From Candidatus Nitrosotenuis cloacae (GTDB taxonomy: Archaea; Thermoproteota; Nitrososphaeria; Nitrososphaerales; Nitrosopumilaceae): a DNA stretch of 64,000 nucleotides. Position numbers and translations under genes: made by a program. How positions within the stretch are numbered: position 1 is the first letter of the stretch; each line of letters begins with the position of its first letter. The stretch lies in the NCBI RefSeq assembly GCF_000955905.1, contig NZ_CP011097.1, positions 693,957 to 757,956 of the forward strand. The letters are read 5' to 3'. This document shows positions 25,227 through 33,885 of the stretch, in pieces. The notes beneath the pieces were generated by a model, which saw only the letters and a program-made list of their open reading frames with translations, made no database searches and was not told the origin of the DNA.

Positions 25227-26129
25227 TTGGGGGAATTAGAGGCTGCATTTGATCTGCAGGACACTAGCTCGGATACCGCACCAAACAAAATCAAAAAACT
25301 AGAGCAAGAAAAACAAGTCCTACTCCAAAAAACACTGACTCAACAGCGAATGATTGTATCTTTTGAGAGAAAACTTGCAAAATTCGATGAGATCAAAGAA
25401 CAACGTGACTGGTTATTGGATGAGATGACAAAGAAAATCAGCGAGCTGAGCCATTTTCAGTCGGAATTATTCAAAGCAGAACGACTATCTGCCATAGGAG
25501 AAATGTCTGCAAGACTTGCACATGACATGCGTAATCCTTTGGCGATAATAAAAAACACCATAGAAGTAGTCAAACTAAAACATTCAAAATCCATTCCAGA
25601 TGATCTTTTACGATTATTCACCTCAATTGATAATGCCTCATCAAGACTGGTGTTCCAATTAGATGATGTTCTAAATTTTGTGAGACGCTCACCACTTAAT
25701 CGCAACGAGTTCTCAGCATCTGCAATTTTAGAGTCTGCAATCGAGGAAATCATCATTCCAGATCAAATCACAATACAAAGGCCAACAAATGATGTTTCTT
25801 TGTCATGCGATGGAGAAAAGATTCAGGCAGTGTTTACAAATCTCATAATGAATTCGATTCAAGCAATGGACAACTGTGGCAATGTGATCATTCGATTTGA
25901 AGAGTCGCAAGATGATGTTACTATTCTGGTTCAGGATTCGGGACCTGGAATAAAAAACGAGGTTATTGATAAAATCTTTGAGCCTCTCTTTACCACAAAA
26001 TCTCGCGGAACAGGCCTTGGATTGCCTGCAGTAAAAATGATAATCCAGCAACATCAGGGCACCATCACTGTATCAAATAACCCAACAACATTTACCATTG
26101 TTTTACCAAAAAAGCTAATCCTTCTCTAG
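25227..26129 (+). CDS. Cytosolic sensor histidine kinase
   Basis: 300 residues from TTG, with no transmembrane segment. A coiled coil (about 25-80) precedes HisKA with RLAHDMRNPLAIIKN near residue 97 and a HATPase domain (NLIMNSIQAM, DSGPGI, GTGLGLPAVK). It resembles the shorter kinase at 57116 in the HDMRNPL box. The upstream palindrome suggests control by a TrmB-type regulator. Input signal unknown; the coiled coil could be the sensor or a partner site. Confidence 0.92.
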   Translation: MGELEAAFDLQDTSSDTAPNKIKKLEQEKQVLLQKTLTQQRMIVSFERKLAKFDEIKEQRDWLLDEMTKKISELSHFQSELFKAERLSAIGEMSARLAHDMRNPLAIIKNTIEVVKLKHSKSIPDDLLRLFTSIDNASSRLVFQLDDVLNFVRRSPLNRNEFSASAILESAIEEIIIPDQITIQRPTNDVSLSCDGEKIQAVFTNLIMNSIQAMDNCGNVIIRFEESQDDVTILVQDSGPGIKNEVIDKIFEPLFTTKSRGTGLGLPAVKMIIQQHQGTITVSNNPTTFTIVLPKKLILL

Positions 26130-26166
26130 GACAAGATTCAATAGCCAAACTGGTCTTATAGCAAAA

Positions 26167-26919
26167 ATGTTTGAAAGCTTGTGGCTAATTCCGCTTGGAT
26201 TTGTTGCCGGCGTGATTGGCTCAATCATTGGACTTGGTGGAGGAATAGTAGTGGTTCCAGTATTGACATTTCTTGGCGTGCCACATACAATATCATCCAG
26301 TAGTAGTCTATTTGCAGCCTTTAGCAATTCAGTGGCATCTACAGTATCATATTCAAAACAAAAGCGAGTTGACTACAAGACAGGATTGCGACTCGGATTG
26401 ATGTCGATTCCTGGAACCATACTTGGCGCAGTCATTTCCGCTCAGGCAACGCCGGATCTGTTCAAGATCTTGTTTGCTGTGGTTCTGATTGCATCGTGTT
26501 ACTATCTATTCATAAAAAAGAACTTGGACACAAAGCAAGGTAATCTATCCAAAAAAATGCTAGTTGCATCATCGGTGATCAGTTTTTTTGCAGGAATCTT
26601 GTCGAGCTTTTTTGGAATTGGCGGCGGAATAATATTTGTACCATTGATGATGATCGGGCTGGGCTTGCTAGTCAAAAACGCAACTGCAACCTCGCAGCTA
26701 ATCCTAATGTTCTCATCGGCATCTGGCATGATAACTCATACCCTACTGGGACACGCGGACTTTGAGTATGCCTTGTTATTGTCAATTGGAGCATTTGCGG
26801 GAGGGTTGCTTGGCGCAAGGCTTTCACTGGAAATAAAAGAAAACCGTCTAAGACTGCTAATCGTTGCAGTGATTTTGATTGCTGCAATAAAACTAATTCT
26901 GGATTCCATGGGAATTTGA
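26167..26919 (+). CDS. TauE/SafE-family sulphite/anion exporter
   Basis: 250 residues with about eight hydrophobic segments in two halves. Each half starts with a glycine-rich motif: GSIIGLGGGIVVVPVLTFLG near residue 18 and SSFFGIGGGIIFVPLMMIGLG near residue 144, the two-fold TauE/SafE repeat. The family moves sulphite or organosulphur anions; the substrate cannot be read from sequence. Confidence 0.9.
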   Translation: MFESLWLIPLGFVAGVIGSIIGLGGGIVVVPVLTFLGVPHTISSSSSLFAAFSNSVASTVSYSKQKRVDYKTGLRLGLMSIPGTILGAVISAQATPDLFKILFAVVLIASCYYLFIKKNLDTKQGNLSKKMLVASSVISFFAGILSSFFGIGGGIIFVPLMMIGLGLLVKNATATSQLILMFSSASGMITHTLLGHADFEYALLLSIGAFAGGLLGARLSLEIKENRLRLLIVAVILIAAIKLILDSMGI

Positions 26920-26953
26920 TAAGGATATAATCTGGTATTGTAAATGCCTCAGT

Positions 26954-27106
26954 ATGGTAAAATTCGATGGAATTCGAATGCAGGAACTAGTATCTATTCA
27001 GGATCCTGACAAAGACGGTGGAATCACACTTGTATTCCAAGATAACAGATTTTTGCACATTAGAATCAAGGACGGCAAGCTAGAGACAACATCTGTTCCA
27101 GAATAA
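26954..27106 (+). CDS. 50-residue small protein
   Basis: ATG 26954 opens 50 residues with alternating hydrophobic residues (ITLVFQDNRFLHIRIKDG) that suggest a small beta sheet. It ends exactly where the convergent MaoC-like gene ends, with no spacing. There are no Cys residues. Its composition is ordinary for a folded protein, so I take it as real; function unknown. Confidence 0.55.
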   Translation: MVKFDGIRMQELVSIQDPDKDGGITLVFQDNRFLHIRIKDGKLETTSVPE

Positions 27107-27553
27107 CTATCTTGGCGGCTCTTTTTTTATTCGGTATAGGTTCTTTTTTGCAATAACTACTGCCTCGCCGTTTTCTTTTTTGCCCTCAAAATCTACTGTA
27201 ATCATGCCAAATTCGTCGTCTAATTCTTTTTTATCTGAAATGTTGTATTTTATTTTCAGGATTTCATCCACATGTAATGGCTTTAGGAACCGTGTGTTTC
27301 TGTTCTCCCAGTTTGGGTCGCCATCCATTCCATACAGGATGATCATATTGCCATAAATCTGGCTGAGTCGAGTAAATTCGCCCTCCATCCTTGATATGAT
27401 TGCACGGCCAGACACTATCGTACTGTATTCATCGTCATCAAAAATGGTGTTCTTTATTCTGGAAAACGCCAGGTATGATTCCTGCTCTTTTTTGGAAAAG
27501 GTGCATGTAGAAAAATACTCATCCCCTACTTTGAGATCAGAGAACTTTTTCAT
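27107..27553 (-). CDS. MaoC-like hot-dog dehydratase family protein
   Basis: 148 residues. The start FSDLKVGDEYFSTCTFSKKE resembles the MaoC-like lead-in (KVGD...), followed by FSRIKNTIFDD and IVSGRAIISRMEG, where the usual helix FxxxxGDxxPxH of hydratases is altered (no clear Asp-His pair). The rest fits a hot-dog fold. It may not be a catalytic hydratase. The gene follows the tandem SDR gene directly, so both probably act on an acyl or acyl-CoA substrate. Confidence 0.65.
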   Translation of the reverse strand: MKKFSDLKVGDEYFSTCTFSKKEQESYLAFSRIKNTIFDDDEYSTIVSGRAIISRMEGEFTRLSQIYGNMIILYGMDGDPNWENRNTRFLKPLHVDEILKIKYNISDKKELDDEFGMITVDFEGKKENGEAVVIAKKNLYRIKKEPPR

Positions 27554-29329
27554 CTAATCTCGTGTTTCATCAACACAGAATGTTACTTCTGATGATCTTC
27601 TGGACCCGTCTGTGACAAAGTAGTTGAGTGCATTTGCTATTTTGGCATTATCCGAGTCCTTACCGTCTATGCTTCCAGGCAAGACCAGAAATGCCCTGAC
27701 GTTGGACTTTAACACATCGCTTAGCTCCTGGTTTACTGTAGTTGCAAATGGTCTAAGAGCCCCTCTAAAAACCTCAACTCGCGCCCTGTCGGCTCCGGAT
27801 ACTTTGGGGCCTGATGGAACATCTGGGCCTATTGTAACTATGGTGGCCTTTGCACCTTTGTATAGACGCGGGTCTTTCTTGCCACCTGGAACAAATGTCT
27901 CTAGTGCAGTTTGGATTACAGTTGCAGGAGTGTTTATGAATTTGTCAACCAGATCATCCCAGTCTTTTCTGCTTAGGTTGATTATCTTTAGATCTGATGG
28001 TACTTTACCTGTGAGGTACACCAGGGTGGATAGTTTTCCGACTGTCTTTGCAGTGTTTAGCCATCTTTGAACTTCTTCTTGGCTTTTGAAATTAATCACA
28101 TGACTGTGGAATTTTGAGCTGATGGATTCCTGGAGTTCTTTGGGTGTCTCTTTTGAGATAAAGCACACTGCTTTTCCGCCATTTTTCTCAACATGTTGCG
28201 CCAAAAATTCAGCCCTATCAGAGTCTTGTTTGTCAGTAGCATCTATTGCAAAAACGACAACTTCGGCTGCAAAGCTTGGTTGCGTTGTTGGTGTGTTGGT
28301 TGCAATGTGTGGTTTGACTGGATAAAATACCCTGTCTCCTGGAATTATTTTGCCGTTTAGTATCTTTGCAATGTCGTCGTCTGCCAGTGTGAGTACTGTT
28401 TGTGCCACTTGGGTTTGTGATAAGAACTGTCTATCTGCAATCATGAATGATGTGTTTTTTTGGACCTTTTCGGCAATCTCTTGAATTTTTGCCAAGAGTT
28501 TTGTCAGGGTTTGTGCAATTTTTTGGGCGTCTCCGCCTTTGACTTTGAGTACTGCATCAGCTGCTTTTGCAATTCCATCCTTGGTGGTCTTTTCGTCTTC
28601 GCCTAGTAATCCCACAATGTCTTTGTTTGCGATTTCAACTTCGGATGGCGAGAGATCCTCAAATCCACTAACTCGCAAAAATTCGGCTGCTGCCTTTGGA
28701 TAAACAGTCTTGTAAATCCTGTCCGAGTGTACTGGGCCTGGATTTGTTGCAATTGATACTATTCCTTTTTCTACCAATTCCCAAGACATTGACTCTGCTA
28801 ATCTGTTCTTTGCGCCTTGAGCTGCAGTATATGGGCTGCGGAATCGATACGGTCTTTGCTCGTATGGCTTTTCCTCTGTAAAAAATGTCGAAATTGTAAT
28901 TATTTTTGCACCAGGTCTCATCACCTTTAGTGCCTGAACCGATGTCCAAAATGTGCCAGTCAGGTGTATGCCAACGGCACTCTTGAATTCGTCTAGTGGT
29001 GAGTTTGGAAAACATGTAACCGGTCCTGAAACACCTGCATTATTCACCACAACATCTACAAAGACTCCATCCTTTTGCAGACTATCATACATTTGTGATA
29101 CTCCGAGTTCGTCACTAACATCAACTCCCGGAAATAGCCAAACTTTGGCATTACTTTTTACTCGATTAATTATCTCATCTAGGATTTTTTTAGTGTCCTC
29201 TAATGGCTCCTTTCTTCTGCCCAAAATGATTATGCTTGCACCATTTTCGGCAAAGAGTTTAGCAACCGTCTGTCCTATTCCGGTTCCACTACCAGTAACT
29301 AGAATGACTTTATTTTGAAATTTTAACAT
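27554..29329 (-). CDS. Tandem short-chain dehydrogenase/reductase (two SDR-like domains)
   Basis: 591 residues. The N-terminal SDR has TGSGTGIGQ near residue 12, NNAGVSG near residue 95, and ITISTFF then YTAAQGAK near residue 160, where the usual YxxxK reads YTAAQ, so the catalytic Lys is not in its normal place. From about residue 365 a second Rossmann-like part follows (VVVFAIDATDKQD, LVYLTGKVPSD, FLVLPGSIDG). Chloroflexus malonyl-CoA reductase also joins SDR domains, so a carbon-cycle role is possible but unproven. It is followed by the MaoC-like gene. Confidence 0.75.
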   Translation of the reverse strand: MLKFQNKVILVTGSGTGIGQTVAKLFAENGASIIILGRRKEPLEDTKKILDEIINRVKSNAKVWLFPGVDVSDELGVSQMYDSLQKDGVFVDVVVNNAGVSGPVTCFPNSPLDEFKSAVGIHLTGTFWTSVQALKVMRPGAKIITISTFFTEEKPYEQRPYRFRSPYTAAQGAKNRLAESMSWELVEKGIVSIATNPGPVHSDRIYKTVYPKAAAEFLRVSGFEDLSPSEVEIANKDIVGLLGEDEKTTKDGIAKAADAVLKVKGGDAQKIAQTLTKLLAKIQEIAEKVQKNTSFMIADRQFLSQTQVAQTVLTLADDDIAKILNGKIIPGDRVFYPVKPHIATNTPTTQPSFAAEVVVFAIDATDKQDSDRAEFLAQHVEKNGGKAVCFISKETPKELQESISSKFHSHVINFKSQEEVQRWLNTAKTVGKLSTLVYLTGKVPSDLKIINLSRKDWDDLVDKFINTPATVIQTALETFVPGGKKDPRLYKGAKATIVTIGPDVPSGPKVSGADRARVEVFRGALRPFATTVNQELSDVLKSNVRAFLVLPGSIDGKDSDNAKIANALNYFVTDGSRRSSEVTFCVDETRD

Positions 29330-29411
29330 GGATCTGAGATTTGGCTTGTATTATTTATGTGGATCAATTCAATGTCAAATCTTTATTTGTGGGTACTCAG
29401 TCACCCAAAAT

Positions 29412-29648
29412 ATGCATGATACTGAATCTGATACAATTGCTTATGAGACTTGGCCAGAAAAAGTATCACACATGTTGAAGGCGATTGGTATAGACTCCTT
29501 CACAAAAGAGCGTGGAGCCGATTCAGTTGAGATTGGTGATTACTCCAGCAGATTATTCTCTCAAACCCCTAGAATGGTAACAAATCTTGGTGTGGTTGAG
29601 CTAAAAAATTCTAATATTGACGTAATTCAGGTAATTCAAAAGGGATAG
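29412..29648 (+). CDS. Small hypothetical protein
   Basis: 78 residues from ATG 29412; the frame extends upstream, but a TATA-like box (CTTTATTTG, near 29380) fits this start about 30 bases further on. The protein is acidic, with TWPEKVSHMLKAIGID and a later RMVTNLGVVELKNS. No known domain. A second hypothetical gene starts four bases after it, so they form a pair. Confidence 0.55.
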   Translation: MHDTESDTIAYETWPEKVSHMLKAIGIDSFTKERGADSVEIGDYSSRLFSQTPRMVTNLGVVELKNSNIDVIQVIQKG

Positions 29649-29651
29649 GAC

Positions 29652-30023
29652 ATGCAAGATCCACTAGTATCATCATGGGGTGCGCAGGACAGATTCCAGG
29701 CTCACTTTATTGTTAAAATCGAGACCTCAAACCAGAACAAGTATGTGGCAAAAACAATCCTCAAAACATCTGGTCATTTTAATGGCAAAAAAATAGAGTC
29801 CATTAGTTGGAATGGCGGACTACTTGCTGAGGTCCTAAACCAAGACTCTGCCCTAAACGAGCTGATTGCAAAACAATCAATCAAGGACGCATCAATCTTT
29901 GTGGATCCGTCAAATAATGGTATTAGAATTTACAGCAAATGGAAGAACTCACACGAGTTTAAGATCACAAAAGATCTCTTTGCAATCTATGATCAGATTG
30001 CAGCACACATCAAAAAAATCTAG
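29652..30023 (+). CDS. Hypothetical protein paired with preceding gene
   Basis: 123 residues, no cysteine and no membrane segment. An alternating beta pattern (AHFIVKIETSNQNKYVAKTIL) is followed by a helix-rich second half with SWNGGLLAEVLNQDS. The start is four bases after the preceding stop, suggesting co-translation. The end overlaps the convergent endA gene by four bases. Not recognised. Confidence 0.55.
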   Translation: MQDPLVSSWGAQDRFQAHFIVKIETSNQNKYVAKTILKTSGHFNGKKIESISWNGGLLAEVLNQDSALNELIAKQSIKDASIFVDPSNNGIRIYSKWKNSHEFKITKDLFAIYDQIAAHIKKI

Positions 30024-30553
30024 GCGCGCCACCAATCTAGGGCCAAATAACTGACCTTATCTGAGCTTGGTATTGCAAGAATAAAGTGTTTTTTTACACT
30101 GGTTGCTAATCGTCCGGCTAAGACCACTCCTGTTGATGATATCGTATCTGTTTTGTTGTGGACCTGCACCAAATATGGTGCATGATCAATTCCTGGCCCT
30201 CGTTGATACACTGCAAAATCGCAACCAAATTTTATTCCTGGATTTACGATGTAGTTTTTGTCCCTAAAGTCCTTGTAGACAAGATATTTCTTATCAAAAT
30301 TATGGTATTCCTCCCTGCAAATCTCTGCCATTTGTTGTTTTGATATTTTTTTCTCGTTTTTGTAGATGACTAGTTGATTTTTTTCCTGCAAGTAATGTCC
30401 TTCTATTAAATCCAAAATCAGTGGAACGTCGATTTCCTCTGGTTTTGGCTTGGCAATTCCAATTGGTTTGCCATAATATGTTTCTGAGAAAAGCTCCTTT
30501 GAGTCCTTTATGTTCCAAATTATGATTCTGTTTTCTACTAGCTCGCCCTGCAT
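30020..30553 (-). CDS. endA: tRNA-splicing endonuclease
   Basis: 177 residues, the homotetramer-type archaeal length. The catalytic part carries VYKDFRDKNYIVNPGIKFGCDFAVY with the catalytic Tyr, GPGIDHAPYLVQV with the His, and SVKKHF with the Lys. It cleaves bulge-helix-bulge motifs in pre-tRNA and pre-rRNA, such as those around the rRNA genes in this window. Confidence 0.95.
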   Translation of the reverse strand: MQGELVENRIIIWNIKDSKELFSETYYGKPIGIAKPKPEEIDVPLILDLIEGHYLQEKNQLVIYKNEKKISKQQMAEICREEYHNFDKKYLVYKDFRDKNYIVNPGIKFGCDFAVYQRGPGIDHAPYLVQVHNKTDTISSTGVVLAGRLATSVKKHFILAIPSSDKVSYLALDWWRA

Positions 30554-30590
30554 CTGCAGTGTTGGTATTTTGTGAATATAAAAAGTTGGA

Positions 30591-31244
30591 TTATAGACTC
30601 AGTGCTAACATGATAAATGAATCTGATACCTGCTGACACTTGTCTGACATTTCCTCAATTCCCTGAATGACATCTTTGACTAGCAATAATTCCTTGGTGT
30701 TGGTTATCTCATCCAGCGCCTTGATTACCGCCTGTCTGTATTTTCTGTCAATTTCTCGCTCTATTTTTTGGGTCTCTTGGGCAAGCTCTATTGCGTTTGC
30801 AGTGTTTGTGTTAAGACCTCGTACAATCTCATTTAGTTTGTAGACTTCATCAACTAGTAGTTCAATTAACTCGGAAATGTCTTCGTCGATTTTTGCACTC
30901 TTGAGAGTGGCTGGTTTTATGTTTGAGAGCTTGAATGCAATTCCAGTGATATATCCTGCAATTTCATCCATGGTGTATGCCGTGTTTAGAAGATTTTCTC
31001 TGTTCATGATGAGTCCTCCAACATCTGCTACCTCTCGTGTGATTTTTCGTCTGAGGTTTTCTACTTCTTCTTCAATGCTGGAGATCTGCTCGTTTACTGC
31101 CTTGATTCCTGCCTTGTCTTTTTTCATAATTAGTGCAGGCAGTGTTGCTAACTCTCTTGCTGCATTTAGAATTCTGTTGATCTCGTCTTGCAAAACTGCA
31201 ATCGCTTTTCGTTTTGCTTGGACCTCTAGTTCTCCACTATACAT
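30591..31244 (-). CDS. DUF47/PhoU-like protein
   Basis: 217 residues, all helical, with the duplicated PhoU-like layout and acidic metal-binding boxes EEEVENLRRKITREV near residue 55 and EREIDRKYRQAV near residue 165. DUF47 proteins are usually linked to inorganic phosphate transporters (Pit). No such transporter is adjacent here. It stands alone between endA and the ligase gene. Confidence 0.85.
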   Translation of the reverse strand: MYSGELEVQAKRKAIAVLQDEINRILNAARELATLPALIMKKDKAGIKAVNEQISSIEEEVENLRRKITREVADVGGLIMNRENLLNTAYTMDEIAGYITGIAFKLSNIKPATLKSAKIDEDISELIELLVDEVYKLNEIVRGLNTNTANAIELAQETQKIEREIDRKYRQAVIKALDEITNTKELLLVKDVIQGIEEMSDKCQQVSDSFIMLALSL

Positions 31245-31288
31245 CCTTCTTGGTTAATTTAAGGTGGGATTAATTAAGCTTGCAAAAA

Positions 31289-33055
31289 TCATGCATCCGA
31301 TACGTTCTGGGTCACTTTTTTCTGATTCTTGTATAGTGCGATGACTTCTTGATCCGTGGATGCATCTTCTGGTGCCTTTTCCATTCTAATTTTACCTGTG
31401 AATTTGGGGAATCTCAGTGCAAGTCCACTACCTGTTCTGATGGAGTCCTTGGCAGTGGTGTGAACTGGACTCAGTGTTATTTCTGATGCAACTATCTCAA
31501 TTACTAGCTCTGGTTCAAACCACACATCTGGCTCCATTCCGCTTTCGATTCGGGGATTTTTTTTGAGTGTGACTTTGTCTTGTAGTATTTGGTAGAACTG
31601 ATCCAAGTTTTCGTCTGTAAACCCGGTACCGACTTTGCAAATGCTCTCAAATGCGTCACGGTCTTGATTGTATGATGCAAGCAAAAGCGTTCCGTATTTT
31701 CCGGTTCGTCTGCCTTTGCCAAAGAATGCGCCTATTACCACCAAATCCAAACTATCGCCAAGCTCATTTCGATATTCCCGCTTTAGCTTAAGCCAGTTGT
31801 TTCCACGTGCGCCTGCTCTGTATGGTGCATCCAAACTCTTGAGCATCAACCCTTCACAGCCCGCATTGATCCCATTTTCCAAAAAGTCTTCTATTTCGTT
31901 TTCGGCATGAACTATTACTTGCGTTACTATTTTGGCGTATTCATTTTCGCTTGTTATTTCCTCTAGTTTCTTTCTGCGTATTTTGTATGGTTCGTTTAGT
32001 AGATCTTTCCCATTCAGATACAACACATCAAATAGGTTTACTGTGATTGGATATTTTTCCACAATTCTGTCAATATCGTATTTTCGTCTGCGGTGCATCA
32101 ATTCCTGAAATGGCAAAAACTCACCCGAGTCTTGATTTATGGCAACTGCTTCTGCTTCTAAAATCACATCCGTCGTCTTTAACACCTTTGGCAGATTCTC
32201 TAAAATGTCTGGATAGTAACTAGTGATGTTCTCCAATCTTCTTGAATACAAAACCATGCGATTGTCCTTGTAGTGAATTTGAACTCTTTCCCCATCAAGC
32301 TTGTATTCAGCTGCAAATTCGCCACCAAGTTTTTCGATTGCCTCTGCCTCTGATTTAACACGCTCTGCAAGCATTGGCCTGATCGGACTAAACACCTTGA
32401 CATGAAATTCGTCCAGTCCCTTCAAACCATTACGTGAAATTGTTTCTGCTACCGCACCCAAGTCCGATGACACATTGTATGCTGCTTCTAGTCGTTGCCT
32501 GTTTTCCTTAGAGCCGGTATAGGAAATGGCAAGTGCATCCATTACCGTATTGTCTGCAATCCCTAGCCGCAGCGTACCCATTGCTATTTTGAGAATGAAT
32601 TTTGCCTCTTGCGGCGTTGCGTCATTTAGGAGGCTTGAGACATATTTCATTTTCATGTCTTGGGAGCGCTGACCTTCCAGCTTTGCAATTTTGTATAGTG
32701 TTTCGTAAACACGCTCTGCTGTGATGTCTTGGGCCAAAAACGTGGTCTGGGTTTTTTGCTCCATTATTTTGGCAGCTGCTCCTCCAAGATCTCCGTCTTC
32801 AGCATATGTGGAATTGATCTTTTTTATTGGAATTCCAGATGATTTGGATAGCGCATGAATGGCAAGTTTTTCTGCCAATCCTAACTCTATTCCCTCAAAG
32901 TCTGGTCTTAGCTTTCCCTGGATAAGATAGACAATTTTTGAGATGATTTCTGGCGGTGTTTTTTGGAATAATTCCACTAGGTGCTGTGTTAGCTCTAGTC
33001 GTTTTGTTGTAGCACTCATTTTTTCAAAAGTATCTGCAATCTCTGAAAACCGCAT
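31289..33055 (-). CDS. lig: ATP-dependent DNA ligase
   Basis: 588 residues, the normal archaeal length. The adenylation motif is AEYKLDGERVQIH near residue 252, where Lys receives AMP; motifs YSRRLENIT, EGLMLKS and WLKLKREY follow. The N-terminal DNA-binding domain (1-220) and the C-terminal OB-fold are both present. It seals nicks in Okazaki and repair processing. Confidence 0.97.
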   Translation of the reverse strand: MRFSEIADTFEKMSATTKRLELTQHLVELFQKTPPEIISKIVYLIQGKLRPDFEGIELGLAEKLAIHALSKSSGIPIKKINSTYAEDGDLGGAAAKIMEQKTQTTFLAQDITAERVYETLYKIAKLEGQRSQDMKMKYVSSLLNDATPQEAKFILKIAMGTLRLGIADNTVMDALAISYTGSKENRQRLEAAYNVSSDLGAVAETISRNGLKGLDEFHVKVFSPIRPMLAERVKSEAEAIEKLGGEFAAEYKLDGERVQIHYKDNRMVLYSRRLENITSYYPDILENLPKVLKTTDVILEAEAVAINQDSGEFLPFQELMHRRRKYDIDRIVEKYPITVNLFDVLYLNGKDLLNEPYKIRRKKLEEITSENEYAKIVTQVIVHAENEIEDFLENGINAGCEGLMLKSLDAPYRAGARGNNWLKLKREYRNELGDSLDLVVIGAFFGKGRRTGKYGTLLLASYNQDRDAFESICKVGTGFTDENLDQFYQILQDKVTLKKNPRIESGMEPDVWFEPELVIEIVASEITLSPVHTTAKDSIRTGSGLALRFPKFTGKIRMEKAPEDASTDQEVIALYKNQKKVTQNVSDA

Positions 33056-33101
33056 TGGATTGATTCTCGTATTCTCAGATAAAAGCCAGACGCTTGATGA
33101 T

Positions 33102-33389
33102 TCAGACGTGAAGATTTGCCTTTATTTTCATTGTAATGGTTTGGGTGTTGTTTTTGATGATTGAATTAAAGTGTGATATCTCATCCTCGTTTAGGAATCG
33201 CTTGTTTCGCTGCAAAAATCCATCAAAAAATACTCCGCCGATGTATCCAACATACAATCCGTATCCAATATCGATTAGTGAGCCAGCAGGGGTTGTGGAT
33301 TTGATATGAGCCAAAACCATACTTGGATAGTCCAATGCATATGTTATGGCATCTGCGAGGTTTTTCTCCTCAATTACATCTAGTGGCAT
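33102..33389 (-). CDS. Small hypothetical protein
   Basis: 95 residues. A glycine- and tyrosine-rich centre (GSLIDIGYGLYVGYIGGVFFDGFL) is moderately hydrophobic but not a clear transmembrane helix. The ends are helical and charged. No family is recognised. It sits close to a small membrane protein gene on the same strand. Confidence 0.5.
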   Translation of the reverse strand: MPLDVIEEKNLADAITYALDYPSMVLAHIKSTTPAGSLIDIGYGLYVGYIGGVFFDGFLQRNKRFLNEDEISHFNSIIKNNTQTITMKIKANLHV

Positions 33390-33439
33390 TTTGATACTTT
33401 TGTCTGTATTCAGTATTTAGGACTAGTGCTCAAATAATT

Positions 33440-33835
33440 TTAGATGTATCTGAAAATTGTTTTCTTGTCGCTGTTTTTGCCATCTGAGACCATCGCAAAG
33501 TTAAACATTGGATAGTCGGCCTTGTATTGTTTCATAAACGACCATGCCACATCATGATTCCTAAATTCTGTCCTGATGCCGTCTATTTCGATCTGCTGGC
33601 TGTTCACATCAAATATGATGACATTGTATTTTTTTGGTCTATTGTGAGGCCTTGCTTTTAGGAACCATGTAAACGCAAACGCAAAGACAAACACCAGTAT
33701 CAAGGCCCCTCCTATTTCACGGAAAAACCCAGTCACAGCATTTGGTATTATTTGACCAAAAACCGTGATGAAAATGTTAGTTATGATGCCAATCCCAAAC
33801 AGGACGATCTGATCCATGCTTAGTTTTGATTTCAT
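33440..33835 (-). CDS. Two-pass small membrane protein
   Basis: About 131 residues from ATG 33835 (GTG 33859 is an upstream alternative). Two transmembrane helices at about 12-30 and 43-64 precede a basic linker (KARPHNRPKKYN) and a soluble beta-rich tail with FRNHDVAWSFMKQYK. The tail would be cytoplasmic. Function unknown. Confidence 0.55.
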   Translation of the reverse strand: MKSKLSMDQIVLFGIGIITNIFITVFGQIIPNAVTGFFREIGGALILVFVFAFAFTWFLKARPHNRPKKYNVIIFDVNSQQIEIDGIRTEFRNHDVAWSFMKQYKADYPMFNFAMVSDGKNSDKKTIFRYI

Positions 33836-33885
33836 ACTAAGATAACCTATCTGTGACACTTAACCTTATTGATGCGTATTTTGAC

